A DNA stretch of 64,000 nt from Polytrichum commune. Lineage: Eukaryota; Streptophyta; Polytrichopsida; Polytrichales; Polytrichaceae. A program made the translations under genes and the position numbers. Below, one piece after another: positions 19,430 through 31,272 of the stretch. Below the pieces are notes generated by a model. That model did not search any database, was not told the DNA's origin, and saw only the letters and a list, made by a program, of their open reading frames with translations. Within the stretch, counting starts at the first letter, position 1. The number at the start of each line of letters is the position of its first letter. The stretch covers positions 5,148,501 through 5,212,500 of the forward strand of contig OX485808.1 in the NCBI GenBank assembly GCA_950295325.1, written 5' to 3'.

Positions 19430-20170
19430 ATGCAGGCAAGGGAGAGAGCGTATGAGGAACTGTTGCAAAAGGCGAGCAAGTATCAAAAGACAGATAAATT
19501 GGAATCTATGTTCCTTCCACCCAGACCACGTCTTGGGAATGTGGTGGTTGAAGCTCAAGCTCTTCAAATCAATTTTTTTGCATTTCAGTTAAGTGGACGA
19601 ACATTAATTATATGTAGGTTGTGTTCTTGTTGTTGATAAGTTGGATCAACTTGCAGGTATTGTTGGGGTCATTGGAGGAAATGGGGCAGGGAAAACCACT
19701 CTTTTCCGTATGATAATGGGCCAGGTACGGCAATTTCTTCACTTTGGTTCCTTCATATGCAAAAATGGTGCTCACTTCAACAGCGAGGTCACAGAACGTG
19801 GAATGCACATGCTTTAATGTTGTGCACGAGCTGACTCTCACCTGACCAACTGGTGCGAGCATGGCAAACAATGTGCCATTGGAGCAGTTTTCAGTTAATT
19901 ACTTATGGCTATCTCATTTCTCCAGAAATATCTTTTTGCTTTACTGGTGGCCCATAATCCTGTTTTTAATGATGTCTCGATTCGGTGCTGCAGGATTCTC
20001 CTGAGGGTTTTTAAGAGTAGGTGAAACGGTGGCTCCTCTTTACGTAGACCAATCGAGAGATGCACTCGATTCGGAAAAGAGTGTCTTCGACGAGATCACT
20101 GGTGGTCAGGAGGAGCTTATGTTTGGAAAATACGTCCATTGGCGAGTTCGTTTTGTGTTCTTGAGCTTTA
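19430..20170 (+). pseudogene. EttA-like ABC-F ATPase fragment (broken)
   Basis: Three exon-like pieces match a bacterial-type EttA (energy-dependent translational throttle) ATPase in order. 19430-19570 reads ARERAYEELLQKASKYQKTD then PPRPRLGNVVVEA. 19619-19724 carries the Walker [21 protein letters not shown] followed by a GT donor. 19994-20125 carries GETVAPLYVDQSRDALDSEK and VFDEITGGQEELMFGK. The third piece needs a frameshift after DSPEG. The N-terminal ABC domain, the signature motif and Walker B of this domain are missing, so it is a relic. A eukaryotic nuclear copy with introns suggests an old organelle-derived or transferred gene. Confidence 0.7.
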
Positions 20171-20952
20171 GTTCCTCTCGTTGCGCGTAAGTGCTCATTA
20201 CAGAAGCTGTGTGTAGGTTCAATTGACCAGTGAAGGTGAGTTCGACCTATCTGTAAGTGAGTTCCACACAAGGAGGATCTGTACATCTGTGAAAAAACTT
20301 TGTTGAAAGGGACCTTCCATTCCCCATTGAGAATTGAACAGAAAAGAAAATTGGAATTGAACTTGTGCGTCACTCATTGCGAGTGCTAAATGTGTAAACA
20401 CCTTCGTCTATGGGAGGGGACTCGTCTTGAGCACTTATATTTGTGTTTAAGGAGGGAATGTGGCCACTTCTCCTTCAAGAAAAACATTCCAAGTCCTCCG
20501 TTGTGTCATAGTTAGCTGCAGTGACCGAATTATTATCTGGTAGTTGAGGACTGCGTTATTTCTCACGAATAAGTCCGCAACTGGAGAGATTCATTCTTCG
20601 TACAACGAGGCAATTCGAAACATGTTGTTGGACATTTAGACTTTATGTTTCTTGAGGTTGTAGTTACACCCACTATATGGTGTCCATCGAACCAGCTTTG
20701 CATTGCATTCACACCCCATTCTCACAAAACATTCTTTGATGTCTGATATGTAGAGAAGAGCACCACTACTAGCAGACTTCCCAATATCAGTATAATTACT
20801 TTTAGGGGGGATGATCAGTGTTCAAGATTGAAGCCCTCATCTGCGTTTCATTTTGAAGGGCTCTCAAATTTTAGTCTTTCAGTTGAAGTACTGGTACATC
20901 ATACTGAAGATTTTTGGAGGCATACATCGGATACATGAATGTGTTTTAAAAC
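20171..20952. other. Intergenic, no gene seen
   Basis: Probably contains the left border of the MULE-like region, but I could not find its terminal inverted repeat. Confidence 0.3.
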
Positions 20953-21897
20953 ATGAAGGATGTTGACTCTAGTGGGTCAGTAGACTTGGAAGAGGAGGAA
21001 GGTCACAGTGAGGAGGTGATGTCCTTGAATTCGGACAGCTCCGCTTCGGAGAGCATAGGTCGCCCTCCCCTGAAGATTTACTTGAAGAAGAATAGGTCAA
21101 AGCGAGCAGAGGGTGTACAACCCTCTGGAGACGGTCTGAGCGATTGCATTGCAGTTTCCCAAAAACGGAAGTGGGAGAAAGAGGTGCTCCTTGCAAAGGC
21201 TAAGAAGAAGGTGTGGGACAAGGAGGTTGGTAATGATAAAAAACTCTTTGTGAAGGAGGACCAAAGGTTGATCAAACTACTTGGTTTGAAGCAATGGAAG
21301 CATTTAGTTCTCAATGGTGAGGACGGTCTGCAGAAGGTTAGTTTCCCCTCGCAACCCCTCTCCAATCCTCTAACTTGTGTGGATACTATGTTGTCTGTAT
21401 GCATTTTATTTGTCTTTCATTTGTCTCTATCAAAATTCAACCTCTCTCTCTATCAAACTTTAGGTGGGCAAGAACTTGTAACCGTACAAGTTCACTTTTG
21501 CAAACAGTTCTCTTGTGACTTTTACAAATATGCAGCTAGGTCTTCTACCAGTACACTACATTAGTTAATTATCCTCTTTGAGCCTTTTCATGAACGTACA
21601 TGAAATAATCAAAGTAGGTCAAGGATTACATAAGTATTACTCAAGGTTTGTTAAGTTTTAGTTGTATGTAGAACACAGGGTGGGATTATGTTGTGCTTAC
21701 GATTGCATGTTGTAACTGTAGGTGACCGCTGGAAAGGAGAAACTCTACCGGTGCACGATGACAAATTGCAGGACAAATTGTGTTTGTCTTTACACCGAGT
21801 TAGAGTACAAGGACCTCATTGTTGAGGCTCACCACCACTGGAGGGATCCGGTGAAGCACGATGACAACATGTATTGGTTCTGTTGTAGGTATTGTGG
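20953..21897 (+). pseudogene. N-terminal part of MULE-associated ULP1-type gene, split by retrotransposon
   Basis: The first exon starts MKDVDSSGSVDLEEEEGHSE and is acidic then Lys-rich (KRKWEKEVLLAKAKKK). A donor follows GLQK at about 21336. The next exon begins after a CTGTAG acceptor at 21722 (VTAGKEKLYRCTM) and has many Cys/His residues (CTMTNCRTNC, FCCRYC), suggesting a zinc-binding domain. The Ty3 element interrupts the codon after CRYC; the reading continues in frame at 33443 with GMHFKDK. The association with the downstream protease is inferred from strand, continuity and position. Confidence 0.55.
21893..21897. repeat. Target-site duplication TGTGG (left)
   Basis: Identical to 33438-33442 after the right LTR. 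A 5-bp duplication is standard for Ty3 integrases. Confidence 0.95.
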
Positions 21898-24062
21898 TGT
21901 GAGCCCAAAAGGGTGCCCACATTTAGTCTTAGACCCTTGAAACGTTAGTTGATGCACTTTGAAGTAGCATGTTACTTCACAAAAATATAAAAAGAGTGAA
22001 ATGTTAGTCTTAGAAGTACCATGTTGTAAGAGGCTAGGATGTGAGTTGTTATTGTGTTTTTACCTTCGGAAGGATTTGAGTGAATGAGGATAGGTAAGGA
22101 GAACTTGGATTGAGTAGTTAGTGAGTAGGCTAGTACAAATGGATGGAGACAACCAAAGTGACTCAAGAGGCAAGTGCATTCGAATTGGGATGAATGGAGG
22201 ATCACATGGAGCGCACAAGTGGACCACCTCATCATGGCCACTTAATGGGGAAGGCCCAAGGAAGAATGCAAGGTGGAGGATAAGCAAATTCTCAAAGCAC
22301 CAATCAAATCACGAGTTAAGCATCGTGGTTTGAATTAAGTGGTGAGCGACGATTTGGGAAAGTAAGGGGAGAAAGTTATGGCGGCGGAAAGCGAAGGAGG
22401 CTAAGTTTGGGTTGAAGCATCCCAAGTTTGGTAAAGTGTGGTAGGTAGAAAGCCAAGGCTAGTTAAATGTTCGAATTAGGATCCTTGTTGATCATTTGAG
22501 GGAGGAAGGCTTAGAAGATAGGATTGGCGCCTACTAAGTAGGAGGAAATCTCAAGGGCTTATCGTGAGCCTTGAGGGTGCTCACCCCCTCAAGCTTACTA
22601 TATAATCCCTCATTCTTCCCTCACTCATCCTCTCTTTCCTTTGTGCTCCAAGGCACCCCACGAGTTATAAGTGTGGGTGTGGAAAGCCATATTGGAGCAC
22701 ATGTGTGTGCTTAGTTTTTAGTTTGAGAGCCAAGGCTTGTTAGCCTTGAAGAGGGCTTGACCTCTTGGTAGAATTAGTGTTGACGTGAAGGATTTTAAAG
22801 TTAATTCATGATTCCAATTTGTGGTACTTAAAGTTCATGTTTTGAATACACGTGGTTGCAAGTTCCATGTTTAAGAGTTGAGCACTTGATGTTGTGATGA
22901 GTGCAAAAATATACTTGTGTGGATTAGTTAGTCTTAGTGAAGTTAGGAAATTCTCTCTCCCCCTCTCCTCTCTAGGATTTTAGGATTTTAGGATTAGAGA
23001 AGAATTGTGTGATTAGAAAGGGGTTGTTAGTAGAATTAGGGAAATTAGGTAGGAAGATTAGTTAAGGGCTTGAATAATTAGTGAGGTAGTTGGGGATTAC
23101 AACTACAAAGTTGTGGGTTCATGAAGGAGCTGGGTTTATGAAGGAGCTGGGTTTGTTTAGTTAGAAAGTAAAGAGCTGGGTTTATGAAGGACCTGGGTTT
23201 GTTTAGTTAGAAGCTAAGGAGCTGGGTTCATGAAGGAGCTGGGTTTATGAAGGAGCTGGGTTTGTTTAGTTAGAAGCTAAGAAGCTGGGTTTATGAAGGA
23301 GCTGGGTTTATGAAGGAGCTAGGTTTATGTAATTAGAAAGTAAAGAGATGGGTTCATGAAGGAGCTTAGTAGATAGCCTACCTAATTAGCTCATAGACAA
23401 GTAGTTAGTTACATTATGCTAGTTAGTGTTATGTGTGGCTTTCACAAGTAAATGTATTTGAGATTGACTATAGAGAATAGTGTTTTTTTTAACACTTGCA
23501 TCCTCTCTTTAAAAATAAACCACGTGCACAACTTAATGGAGAATGTGGAGCACTCTCGCGATGGCAAGACAAAGGAAGCAAAGACCAAAGGTGCGAGGGA
23601 GAGATTGACATAAGTCACATAAGTATTTCTTAATACTTAAAGGCTTATGTACGGTATGGAGACACCAAGTGAGACCTCTTATAGTAGCGATACGGAATAC
23701 ACAAGTGATAGTTCAAGTGGTAGTATAGAGTCAACGGCACGGACTCCATTTAGGAGAGGGATATCCTTAAGGGCTTGTGTAGCTAAAGCAGCCGGATGGA
23801 CGTTAGAAGCAAACAAAGACAAAATAGCACCCGAGCATAAGGAGGTTAAAATAACATAGTTAACTTGTGCATTCTCCACATACGTATTGAAATCGTACAT
23901 TGAGTTGTTAAAAGTGAAATTCCAGTTAAATCCAAGACCACTTGAAGGGTGAACCTTGCACTATGGACTCATCCAAGTCCAAATCCAATACCGCGGAGGA
24001 ATGTGAGCCCAAACCCACTACTCGGACTACGGACGCTTAAGGGTGGGGGGTTTGGCCTCACA
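21898..24062 (+). repeat. 5' LTR
   Basis: 2165 bp. A TATA-like CTATATAA lies at 22598-22605, and a tandem array of GGAGCTGGGTTTATGAA units lies at about 23115-23365. Short ORFs in it are duplicated in the 3' LTR and are probably not genes. Confidence 0.95.
22598..22605 (+). promoter_or_regulatory. TATA-like box in LTR
   Basis: CTATATAA followed by a pyrimidine-rich CCCTCATTCTTCCCTCACTC tract, the likely transcription start zone. The matching site in the 3' LTR is 31973-31980. Confidence 0.55.
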
Positions 24063-24066
24063 TAAT

Positions 24067-24084
24067 TGGTGCGTCCGCCGGGAG
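24067..24084 (+). promoter_or_regulatory. Primer binding site (tRNA not identified)
   Basis: TGGTGCGTCCGCCGGGAG begins 5 nt inside the 5' LTR. TGG is complementary to the tRNA CCA end. I could not assign the tRNA. Confidence 0.55.
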
Positions 24085-24971
24085 CGAAGCGGAAGGTAGT
24101 TACAAGACTTGGAGGCGACTAGGAGACTTGGAGGCAACTAGGAAAAATTGGAGACACAAACTTGAGAGAAGGGAAGGAGCACCCGAAACTCGGTAAGTAT
24201 TCTCTCTTTGGGTTACATTTGAATTCATTGTATTTCAATTATTCCTTGGAATGAATTGCATTGTCAATTACGCAAATTCATTTTTGAGGAAGGAGCGCGG
24301 CGAAGGTACGTCCTCAACCTTTTTGGGGATTTGCTAAGAACTTAAAAGGAACCTATAACCGAGTAGCTCATTAAAACATTAGAGGGTAAATTCACCTTAG
24401 GACATTGAACTTTGACACTCACCTCGGGGTGAGTCTCAAAGTTTTGGGAGTTGTCATTTCATGCTCTAGATTAAATTAATATTTCACAAAGTTTATGGTG
24501 TTGTTACATTGAGTCACGATTGAGGGGAGTGCTAACTCACAGGGGGATGCGATTGCTCAAGGTATGTTTATTTCTTCAAAGTGAACTCATTAACTAATTA
24601 AGGAATGCCTTTTGTACTCGTGATTGTTGTTATCCGTTGTAGAGGGTAATTCCCGAATTGTGGATGGTGTGAGAAGTTGAAGGGTGAAGCCTCGACTTTT
24701 AACATAATCTACTCGGAAGGTCACCCCCTCACAATCGGTATTGTGGTGAGTGTTAATTTGCGGGAAGGTGCGGAGGTGATGCTCCGACTTAACCAAAAAA
24801 TTAACATGAACATGCCTATCCCCTATTGGGATTCTTTCACCTAAGTGGGCTTGCAGGTTCTTTTCCTCACCTCCTAAAAAAATTATAACCACACCAAGAC
24901 AAGTGAAAATATTAAGAGGGGAATTGCTAGGATTATGTGTGGTCAAGTGAGGGTCGATCGATTCTTATGGA
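24085..24971 (+). other. Retrotransposon 5' untranslated leader
   Basis: About 890 bp between primer site and gag-pol ATG. No ORF is supported; it presumably holds packaging signals. Confidence 0.5.
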
Positions 24972-27900
24972 ATGCAAGGTAGGACTCGCTCACAAAAACC
25001 AAGTTTGATAGTAGGACTAGAGAAATCTACTCGAAAGAGGCGGTCCTCTAAAATCAGTGATAGATTAGAACAAGATAATGTTAGAATAGAGAGTTGTTTG
25101 AACGTCGAACCTAGGACTAGGTCAATTCTAGACACCTTAGAACTTGGAGCTCAACTTGAAGAGGAGATCACTCCCTCCAAATTGAGTGGTGAAACTTCTT
25201 CGGAAAATTACACACTTAGAGAAGAATTCCCGGTAGAAGTTGATAGGGGATTGTTGAATAGTTCACCGGTCACCATGGCCGAGGAACGGGGGATGGATCC
25301 ACCACCCATACCCCCAATTCCGCCCATACCTCCTATACCTCCAATAGACCCATTGGTTAGGCCAAGAGGCCTACCAATTGTGGTTCCACAAAATTTAGCG
25401 GCGATGGATATACCATCTCATCTCCCTAAATTTTATGGGACCAAGGATGAGGACCCCTCTCGGCACATGGAACGGTATATCGAACGGTTGGCTAGCTTCC
25501 TCATAACCGACCCGGGTTATTGGTTAGTGTGGTTTCCTACCACTCTAGAGGGGGAAGCCTATGAATGGTATCGGGATCATGCCGAGGGACATTTTAGGGG
25601 ATGGGAACAATTACAAAGGGAGTTTCTTAACGAATTTAGGCCGGAAGTGGGTCAAAGTACCGCATTAAGGGCATTGTCGTCATTGAAGCAAGGAAGGGAG
25701 GAAGAAATTTCGGCTTACATTAGGAGGTTTGATTTAGTGTGCACTAGATTTGTGGGTACCATGCTCAACGACGACACGCTAAAGCAATTTTTCATTCAAG
25801 GGTTTTTTAAGTCCGGAACTATTAGGGGTGTTCTAGAAAGGAATCCCTTGACCTTGGCGGATGCCAAGCGTGCGGCTAGAGATATTGAAAACTTGGATAA
25901 AGATCACGAAAGGCTATGGAGAAGGGAGGATGAATTGATCCCACAATTCATCCCCATACGCCCTAGGGTGGTAGCGGTAGAACCCGCTAAGTATGAGAAC
26001 CAAATTCCATATGCCATTGTGGACACCGGTCCCCGACCTTTAGCGGTTAGGGAACCGGCACCTCTTTTGGCACTACCGGCCCCTAGAACGGATCCACACT
26101 TGGAGGAGGTTGAGAGAAGACTAGGTGCTAGCCAACTAGGATTCCAAGAGGCTATGATAAAACAAATGCAAAGCCTCACGGATCAAATGTCATTAATGAT
26201 CCGGAGTCAACAACCGGGGCCTCCACCCCCGGTTGAGTCGGGTAGGCATTCTTCCGGATTATGGTGTGTCCAATGTGGCCAACCGGGCCACACGCGTCAA
26301 TTTTGTAGAAGTGGACAAAACCGTGACCAAAGAGGAAACGGTAACCCACCTCAACAAAATCAACGAGGTCAAGCGCCACCTCACTATGGAAATGGAAGCA
26401 ATAGAGGACCACAACCTAGAGGGCAAGGTGGCCAAAATTTAGAGAAGAAGGAATTTCATCCCTTTTGTGGAAGGTGGCACGCTCAAGGACAATGTTGGTC
26501 CGAAGGTCAAGAGTTTAATTGTAGCAATTGTGGAGGAAGTCATCCCTCGGATACGTGTCGCCAACCGGACAAAATAATTAATGTCCCTTACCCGGTGGCT
26601 AATCCACAACAACAAGCAAGGGATAATATGCGAGGTGCTAGGCCACAAGGAGTACCGGCCAATGAACTTAGGCCACCTAACTTATACTATGACCATAGTA
26701 ATGCTAGGCAAACTTTTCATCCACCGGCGGGCTTGCAAACTACAACCGGTTACATTCCAATACAAAATAGACAAGGAGTTCCACCTAATGGTAGTAACGG
26801 GAGACAAGCGCCTCCAACGGATCCGGGACCATCTAACTCCCAAGATGTTAGGTTCATGGATGGAGTGTTGGAGGCCACATGTGATGACATGCTTCCTCTC
26901 CCAACGAGAATTGGAGAGGAGCAAAGTCAATGGCCTCCTCACACCAATGCTATTACATATGAGTTAGTGAAGGGTAAGGGTGTGGTTGAAGAAGCACCTG
27001 CACTAGCGGTAACTACTAGGGCTAGGAGAGGGGATGCCCCGTTGGAGGTAGGAATAGGAGAGCAAGGAAATTACTCTTCGGATGAAGAGATTAATCTCTC
27101 CGAGTTGGATAGGGTAGCTAGAAGAGCTACTAAGAATGTGGAGAGGGAAAATATAATTTTACAAGATAGGGAGAGGACTAATGCGGTACATGACTTGGAT
27201 AATAGCGATGTGGGTGAATGGGAAGGACCGGGGGTTCCCGTAGACGAATTCGACGTAGTGGGTAATTCTAAGGTGGAAAGATCTACCGGGTACGACTTGT
27301 GGGCGGACCTTAGTACACTCAAGGCGGATATTACTTTCGGCCAACTATTGGAAATTTCACCCACGGCAAGGAAAACATTAAAGGAGGGAATGCCGGTACA
27401 CAAGAGGATGAGGAAGGTGAAAGCTAAAATAGCCGCTAGGATCCAATCACAAGGTGGAAGAGACGTGAAAGCTATAGAAATAGAAGTTGTTATAGTAGAT
27501 AAGGTGGTTCCTAATGTGCTAGTCGACGGAGGGAGTAGTCTAAATATACTACCGGAGGATACTATGAAAAAATTGGGACTTGGACTCACGGGGCCTTCAC
27601 CTTTGGTCATAAATATGGCAAATCAAAGTTCGACTACGCCTTTGGGGATGATCAAGGATTGTAGAATGACTACGGGAGGTGAGGAGTACTTGGTCACCTT
27701 CCATGTCATTAAAATGCACTCCAACAAGGACACCTTCCCCATTTTGCTAGGTAGGCCTTGGTTGCGGATGGCGAATGCTATGGTCAATTGGGGTGGACCT
27801 AAACCATCCATCACTTATGGTCCGGAGGGTAATAGGGTCATAGTGTCCATTGGTTCATTAGAAGGATGGATGAAGAAGGAGATGTATTTGCCATTGGAGA

Positions 27901-30900
27901 AGGAAATTGATGACTTAAACGAGAATGAGATTGGCAAGGCATTGGTGGGAGTCGTCCATCCCGAAGGTCAAAGGGTTGTTATAGATTCGGGCTCGGGAAG
28001 TCTAGGTCCTAATTTTTACAATTATGGGGATAATGGGGATTATGCCCAATGGCTAAGGGAGTACCCCGAGTCCGAGGTTGATGTAATGGTTACATTTCAC
28101 CAAGTAGGCTTAGGGAGTGAATTTCCTAGTGTTAGTTTAGGAGAGGGCTCATTGTTGGAGCCATGTGAGGTGCTCACCGAGGAAGAGTGGGTTAGCGGTG
28201 GGTTAACACCTTGGGTAGATGACGTGGAAGAGGGTGAGGTTAGTTTAATTCATGTAGATGGGACTCAAGAGGAGGATGTGATTATTGAGTCATCGAAATT
28301 GGAGGAGCCTTTATATTTCAAGACCACGTCTACGGGGATAGTTGTAGGTCAAGATGTGAAAGATTACCCCAATGTGCCTTCCGATTGGTATCGGAACAAA
28401 GAGGAACAAGCACATGTGTCGGAAGCGGATTGGCGGTACGTGGATGTGAAATTAAAGAATGGAAAAACCCGACAAATGAAGATGGGCTCCAAATTGGGGG
28501 AGAAAGAGGTTAGGGAGTATAGCAATTTGGTGGATGAGTTTAGTGATACTTTTGCATGGTCCTACGATGAGCTTAAGGGAATTCCTAGGGAAATGGTAGA
28601 GCACCGGATTCCTTTAATTCCGGGGGCGAGGCCAATTAGACAAAAGGAGAGGAGGATGAATCCTCAATTGGAATTGTTGGTGAAAGCGGAATTGGAAAGG
28701 TTATTGAAGGCCGGGTTTATCAAGCCGGTGGAAATCACGGATTGGGTTTCTCCTATGGTCTTAGTAAAGAAAAAAAATGGGAAATTAAGGGTTTGTGTCG
28801 ACTATAGGAAATTGAATTCGTGCACACAAAAGGATCACTTCCCCTTACCTTTTATCACCTTGTTGCTTGAGGAGGTTGGAGGTCATTCGCGATATACCTT
28901 TATGGATGGGTATGCGGGTTATAATCAAATTTCCATAGCCCTCCAAGATATCCATAAAACGGCTTTTACTACACCTTGGGGTACTTTTGTGTGGGTAGTG
29001 ATGCCATTTGGGTTATGTAATGCCCCGGCTACCTTCCAACGATTAGTAATGTATATCTTCACCGACTTGTTGTTCAAATCCATGACCGTCTTTGTGGACG
29101 ATTTTAGCACACAAAGTAATGTGGATGATCACCTACATTGTGTTAGGGAGGCATTGGTTAGGTGTAGGAAGATGAGGTTAGCATTGAACCCGGATAAGAC
29201 ATTTTTGGGAGTGAATAAGGGAGTGTTGTTGGGTTATGTTGTTAGTGAGAAAGGTAGAGAACCCGATCCGGATAAAATTGCGGCCATAAGCGACTTGGCA
29301 ACTCCAACCAATTCCAAGGGGATCTCTAAGTTGTTAGGACATGTGGGATGGTACCGGGAACTTATTCCTAATTTTTCAAAGATAGCGGTGCCCATTACCC
29401 ATTTGCTCAAAAAGGATGTCAAATTCGAGTGGACGGATGCTTGTCAAAAAGCCTTTGAGGAATTGCGGGATAGGTTGAGCACCTATCCGGTGTTGATACC
29501 ACCCAATTGGGGTAAACCTTTTCACGTCTATTGTGATGCTAGTAATGTGGCAATAGGGAGTGCGCTTTGTCAAGCAACGGGAGAAAAAAAGAAGGATCAA
29601 CCTATAGCTTATGCGAGTAAGCAATTGACCCCCGCCGAAAGAAACTACTCTACAACGGAGAGGGAGTGCCTAGCCATGGTGTTTTCCGTTAAAAAGTTTA
29701 GGCATTACCTCATGTGCAACCCGGTTGTATTTTTTGTTGACCACATGGCTATCAAGTATCTAATTAACAAGGCGGAGTTAAGTGGTAGGTTAGCTAGGTG
29801 GGTTTTGTTATTAGAAGAATTCGACTACACGGTGGAATATAAACCGGGTCGTATGCATTTACAAGCGGACCACTTGTCTAGGTTGTCGGAGGAGATAGGA
29901 AAAAATCCGGTAAATGATATGTTAGTAGATGATAGCCTCTTTGTGGTCACTTCTACACCGGAGTGGTATGCGGGCATAGTGGAATTTCTAACAACCCACA
30001 AGTTGCCCAAAGAGTGGACAAAAGAAGAGAGAAGGAAGGTGAGGGTAAATAGTAGGCAATTTGTTGTAGTGGGCCATAGGTTGTTTAGAAGGGGGTCCGA
30101 TGGTATTTTACGACGATGCGTGTCAAAAACGGAGGTTGAAGCGATTTTAATCGCTTGCCACGATAGCGCTTGCGGCGGTCACTTCTCGGGTCAACTCACC
30201 GGGCAAAAAATACTTAGAGCGGGCTACTTTTGGCCTACACTATTTAAGGACGCCCATGACTATGTAAGGAAATGCGACGCTTGCCAACGGTATGCCCGAG
30301 ACGACCTTAGAATGGAGATGCCTTTACATGTATCATTACCCTTAATTCCTTTCGAAAAATGGGGCATCGACTATGTGGGTGAGGTCCATCCCCAATCTTC
30401 AAAAGGAATGAAATATATTGTGGTGGCAACCGAGTACCTCACCAAGTGGGCGGAAGCCAAAGCGGTGAAGACCGACACGGCGGAACACGCGGCAACATTT
30501 ATGTACGAAAACATAATTTCGCGGTTCGGGGTGCCGAAGATCCTAGTAAGCGATAGGGGTACTCACTTTTTGAATGACTTGATTCGAGAGATGACAGAGA
30601 AATTTAAAATTGATCACCGGAAGACTACTCCCTACCACCCACAAACCAATGGACAAACGGAAAGGGTTAACGGAATTTTGGTGAGTATACTACGCAAGAC
30701 GGTTATAGACTCGAAGCGGGATTGGGATACGAAACTAACGGCGGCACTTTGGGCATACCGTACAACCTATAAGGTAACTACGCGTGCTACACCATTTTCC
30801 TTAGTCTATGGTCTTGAAGCGACACTACCAATCGAATATGAAGTCGAGTCACTTAGGGTGGCCGTGAGTACGAGACTTACCGAAAGTCAATCCTTACGAA

Positions 30901-31211
30901 ATCGACTAACCGATTTGGAAGCACTTGACGAAGGGAGGAGAATGGCGGCTCAACATATTGAGGCAATCCAAAGAAGGAGAAAGATTACTTTCGACAAACG
31001 ACATAAGAGAAGGGCCCTAACACCGGGAATGATGGTCATGATTCAAGACGCACGAAAGCTTGAATTTCCGGCGAAATTCAATGCGGTATGGTTAGGACCT
31101 TACCTTGTCTATGAGGTCTTTCCTAATAATTCAATTCAATTGGAAACGTTGAATGGTGAGCTCTTTCCTACCCGTACATCGGGAAGTAGATGTAAGGAGT
31201 ACCGAGCTTGA
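24972..31211 (+). CDS. Ty3/gypsy gag-pol polyprotein
   Basis: 2079 codons, one frame, no stop. The gag core lies at about residues 150-310 (FYGTKDEDPSRHM, LEGEAYEWYRD). A CCHC zinc knuckle CVQCGQPGHTRQFC is at about 431, followed by two more Cys clusters (about 498 and 516). The aspartic protease is at about 850 (VLVDGGSSLNILP, a D-G-G variant of the usual D-T/S-G). Reverse transcriptase spans about 1230-1480, with FVDD at about 1373 in place of YVDD. RNase H starts at about 1518 (HVYCDASN). Integrase has an H2C2 finger at about 1730-1773 and the D-D-E residues at about 1798 (GIDYVG), 1859 (SDRGTHF) and 1893 (NGQTERVNG). It copies the element through an RNA intermediate. All key residues look intact. 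Confidence 0.95.
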   Translation: MQGRTRSQKPSLIVGLEKSTRKRRSSKISDRLEQDNVRIESCLNVEPRTRSILDTLELGAQLEEEITPSKLSGETSSENYTLREEFPVEVDRGLLNSSPVTMAEERGMDPPPIPPIPPIPPIPPIDPLVRPRGLPIVVPQNLAAMDIPSHLPKFYGTKDEDPSRHMERYIERLASFLITDPGYWLVWFPTTLEGEAYEWYRDHAEGHFRGWEQLQREFLNEFRPEVGQSTALRALSSLKQGREEEISAYIRRFDLVCTRFVGTMLNDDTLKQFFIQGFFKSGTIRGVLERNPLTLADAKRAARDIENLDKDHERLWRREDELIPQFIPIRPRVVAVEPAKYENQIPYAIVDTGPRPLAVREPAPLLALPAPRTDPHLEEVERRLGASQLGFQEAMIKQMQSLTDQMSLMIRSQQPGPPPPVESGRHSSGLWCVQCGQPGHTRQFCRSGQNRDQRGNGNPPQQNQRGQAPPHYGNGSNRGPQPRGQGGQNLEKKEFHPFCGRWHAQGQCWSEGQEFNCSNCGGSHPSDTCRQPDKIINVPYPVANPQQQARDNMRGARPQGVPANELRPPNLYYDHSNARQTFHPPAGLQTTTGYIPIQNRQGVPPNGSNGRQAPPTDPGPSNSQDVRFMDGVLEATCDDMLPLPTRIGEEQSQWPPHTNAITYELVKGKGVVEEAPALAVTTRARRGDAPLEVGIGEQGNYSSDEEINLSELDRVARRATKNVERENIILQDRERTNAVHDLDNSDVGEWEGPGVPVDEFDVVGNSKVERSTGYDLWADLSTLKADITFGQLLEISPTARKTLKEGMPVHKRMRKVKAKIAARIQSQGGRDVKAIEIEVVIVDKVVPNVLVDGGSSLNILPEDTMKKLGLGLTGPSPLVINMANQSSTTPLGMIKDCRMTTGGEEYLVTFHVIKMHSNKDTFPILLGRPWLRMANAMVNWGGPKPSITYGPEGNRVIVSIGSLEGWMKKEMYLPLEKEIDDLNENEIGKALVGVVHPEGQRVVIDSGSGSLGPNFYNYGDNGDYAQWLREYPESEVDVMVTFHQVGLGSEFPSVSLGEGSLLEPCEVLTEEEWVSGGLTPWVDDVEEGEVSLIHVDGTQEEDVIIESSKLEEPLYFKTTSTGIVVGQDVKDYPNVPSDWYRNKEEQAHVSEADWRYVDVKLKNGKTRQMKMGSKLGEKEVREYSNLVDEFSDTFAWSYDELKGIPREMVEHRIPLIPGARPIRQKERRMNPQLELLVKAELERLLKAGFIKPVEITDWVSPMVLVKKKNGKLRVCVDYRKLNSCTQKDHFPLPFITLLLEEVGGHSRYTFMDGYAGYNQISIALQDIHKTAFTTPWGTFVWVVMPFGLCNAPATFQRLVMYIFTDLLFKSMTVFVDDFSTQSNVDDHLHCVREALVRCRKMRLALNPDKTFLGVNKGVLLGYVVSEKGREPDPDKIAAISDLATPTNSKGISKLLGHVGWYRELIPNFSKIAVPITHLLKKDVKFEWTDACQKAFEELRDRLSTYPVLIPPNWGKPFHVYCDASNVAIGSALCQATGEKKKDQPIAYASKQLTPAERNYSTTERECLAMVFSVKKFRHYLMCNPVVFFVDHMAIKYLINKAELSGRLARWVLLLEEFDYTVEYKPGRMHLQADHLSRLSEEIGKNPVNDMLVDDSLFVVTSTPEWYAGIVEFLTTHKLPKEWTKEERRKVRVNSRQFVVVGHRLFRRGSDGILRRCVSKTEVEAILIACHDSACGGHFSGQLTGQKILRAGYFWPTLFKDAHDYVRKCDACQRYARDDLRMEMPLHVSLPLIPFEKWGIDYVGEVHPQSSKGMKYIVVATEYLTKWAEAKAVKTDTAEHAATFMYENIISRFGVPKILVSDRGTHFLNDLIREMTEKFKIDHRKTTPYHPQTNGQTERVNGILVSILRKTVIDSKRDWDTKLTAALWAYRTTYKVTTRATPFSLVYGLEATLPIEYEVESLRVAVSTRLTESQSLRNRLTDLEALDEGRRMAAQHIEAIQRRRKITFDKRHKRRALTPGMMVMIQDARKLEFPAKFNAVWLGPYLVYEVFPNNSIQLETLNGELFPTRTSGSRCKEYRA

Positions 31212-31272
31212 CTAGGCAACTTACCCTTGGAGCAAGAGATGTTTGGATTCATCCCCCGATGGTCGCCAATTA

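Noticed and set aside
21972-23900. LTR ORFs (89, 75, 70 and 73 codons)
   Set aside because: They lie within the LTRs, overlap on both strands, and have no recognisable content. They are identical in both LTRs only because the LTRs are.
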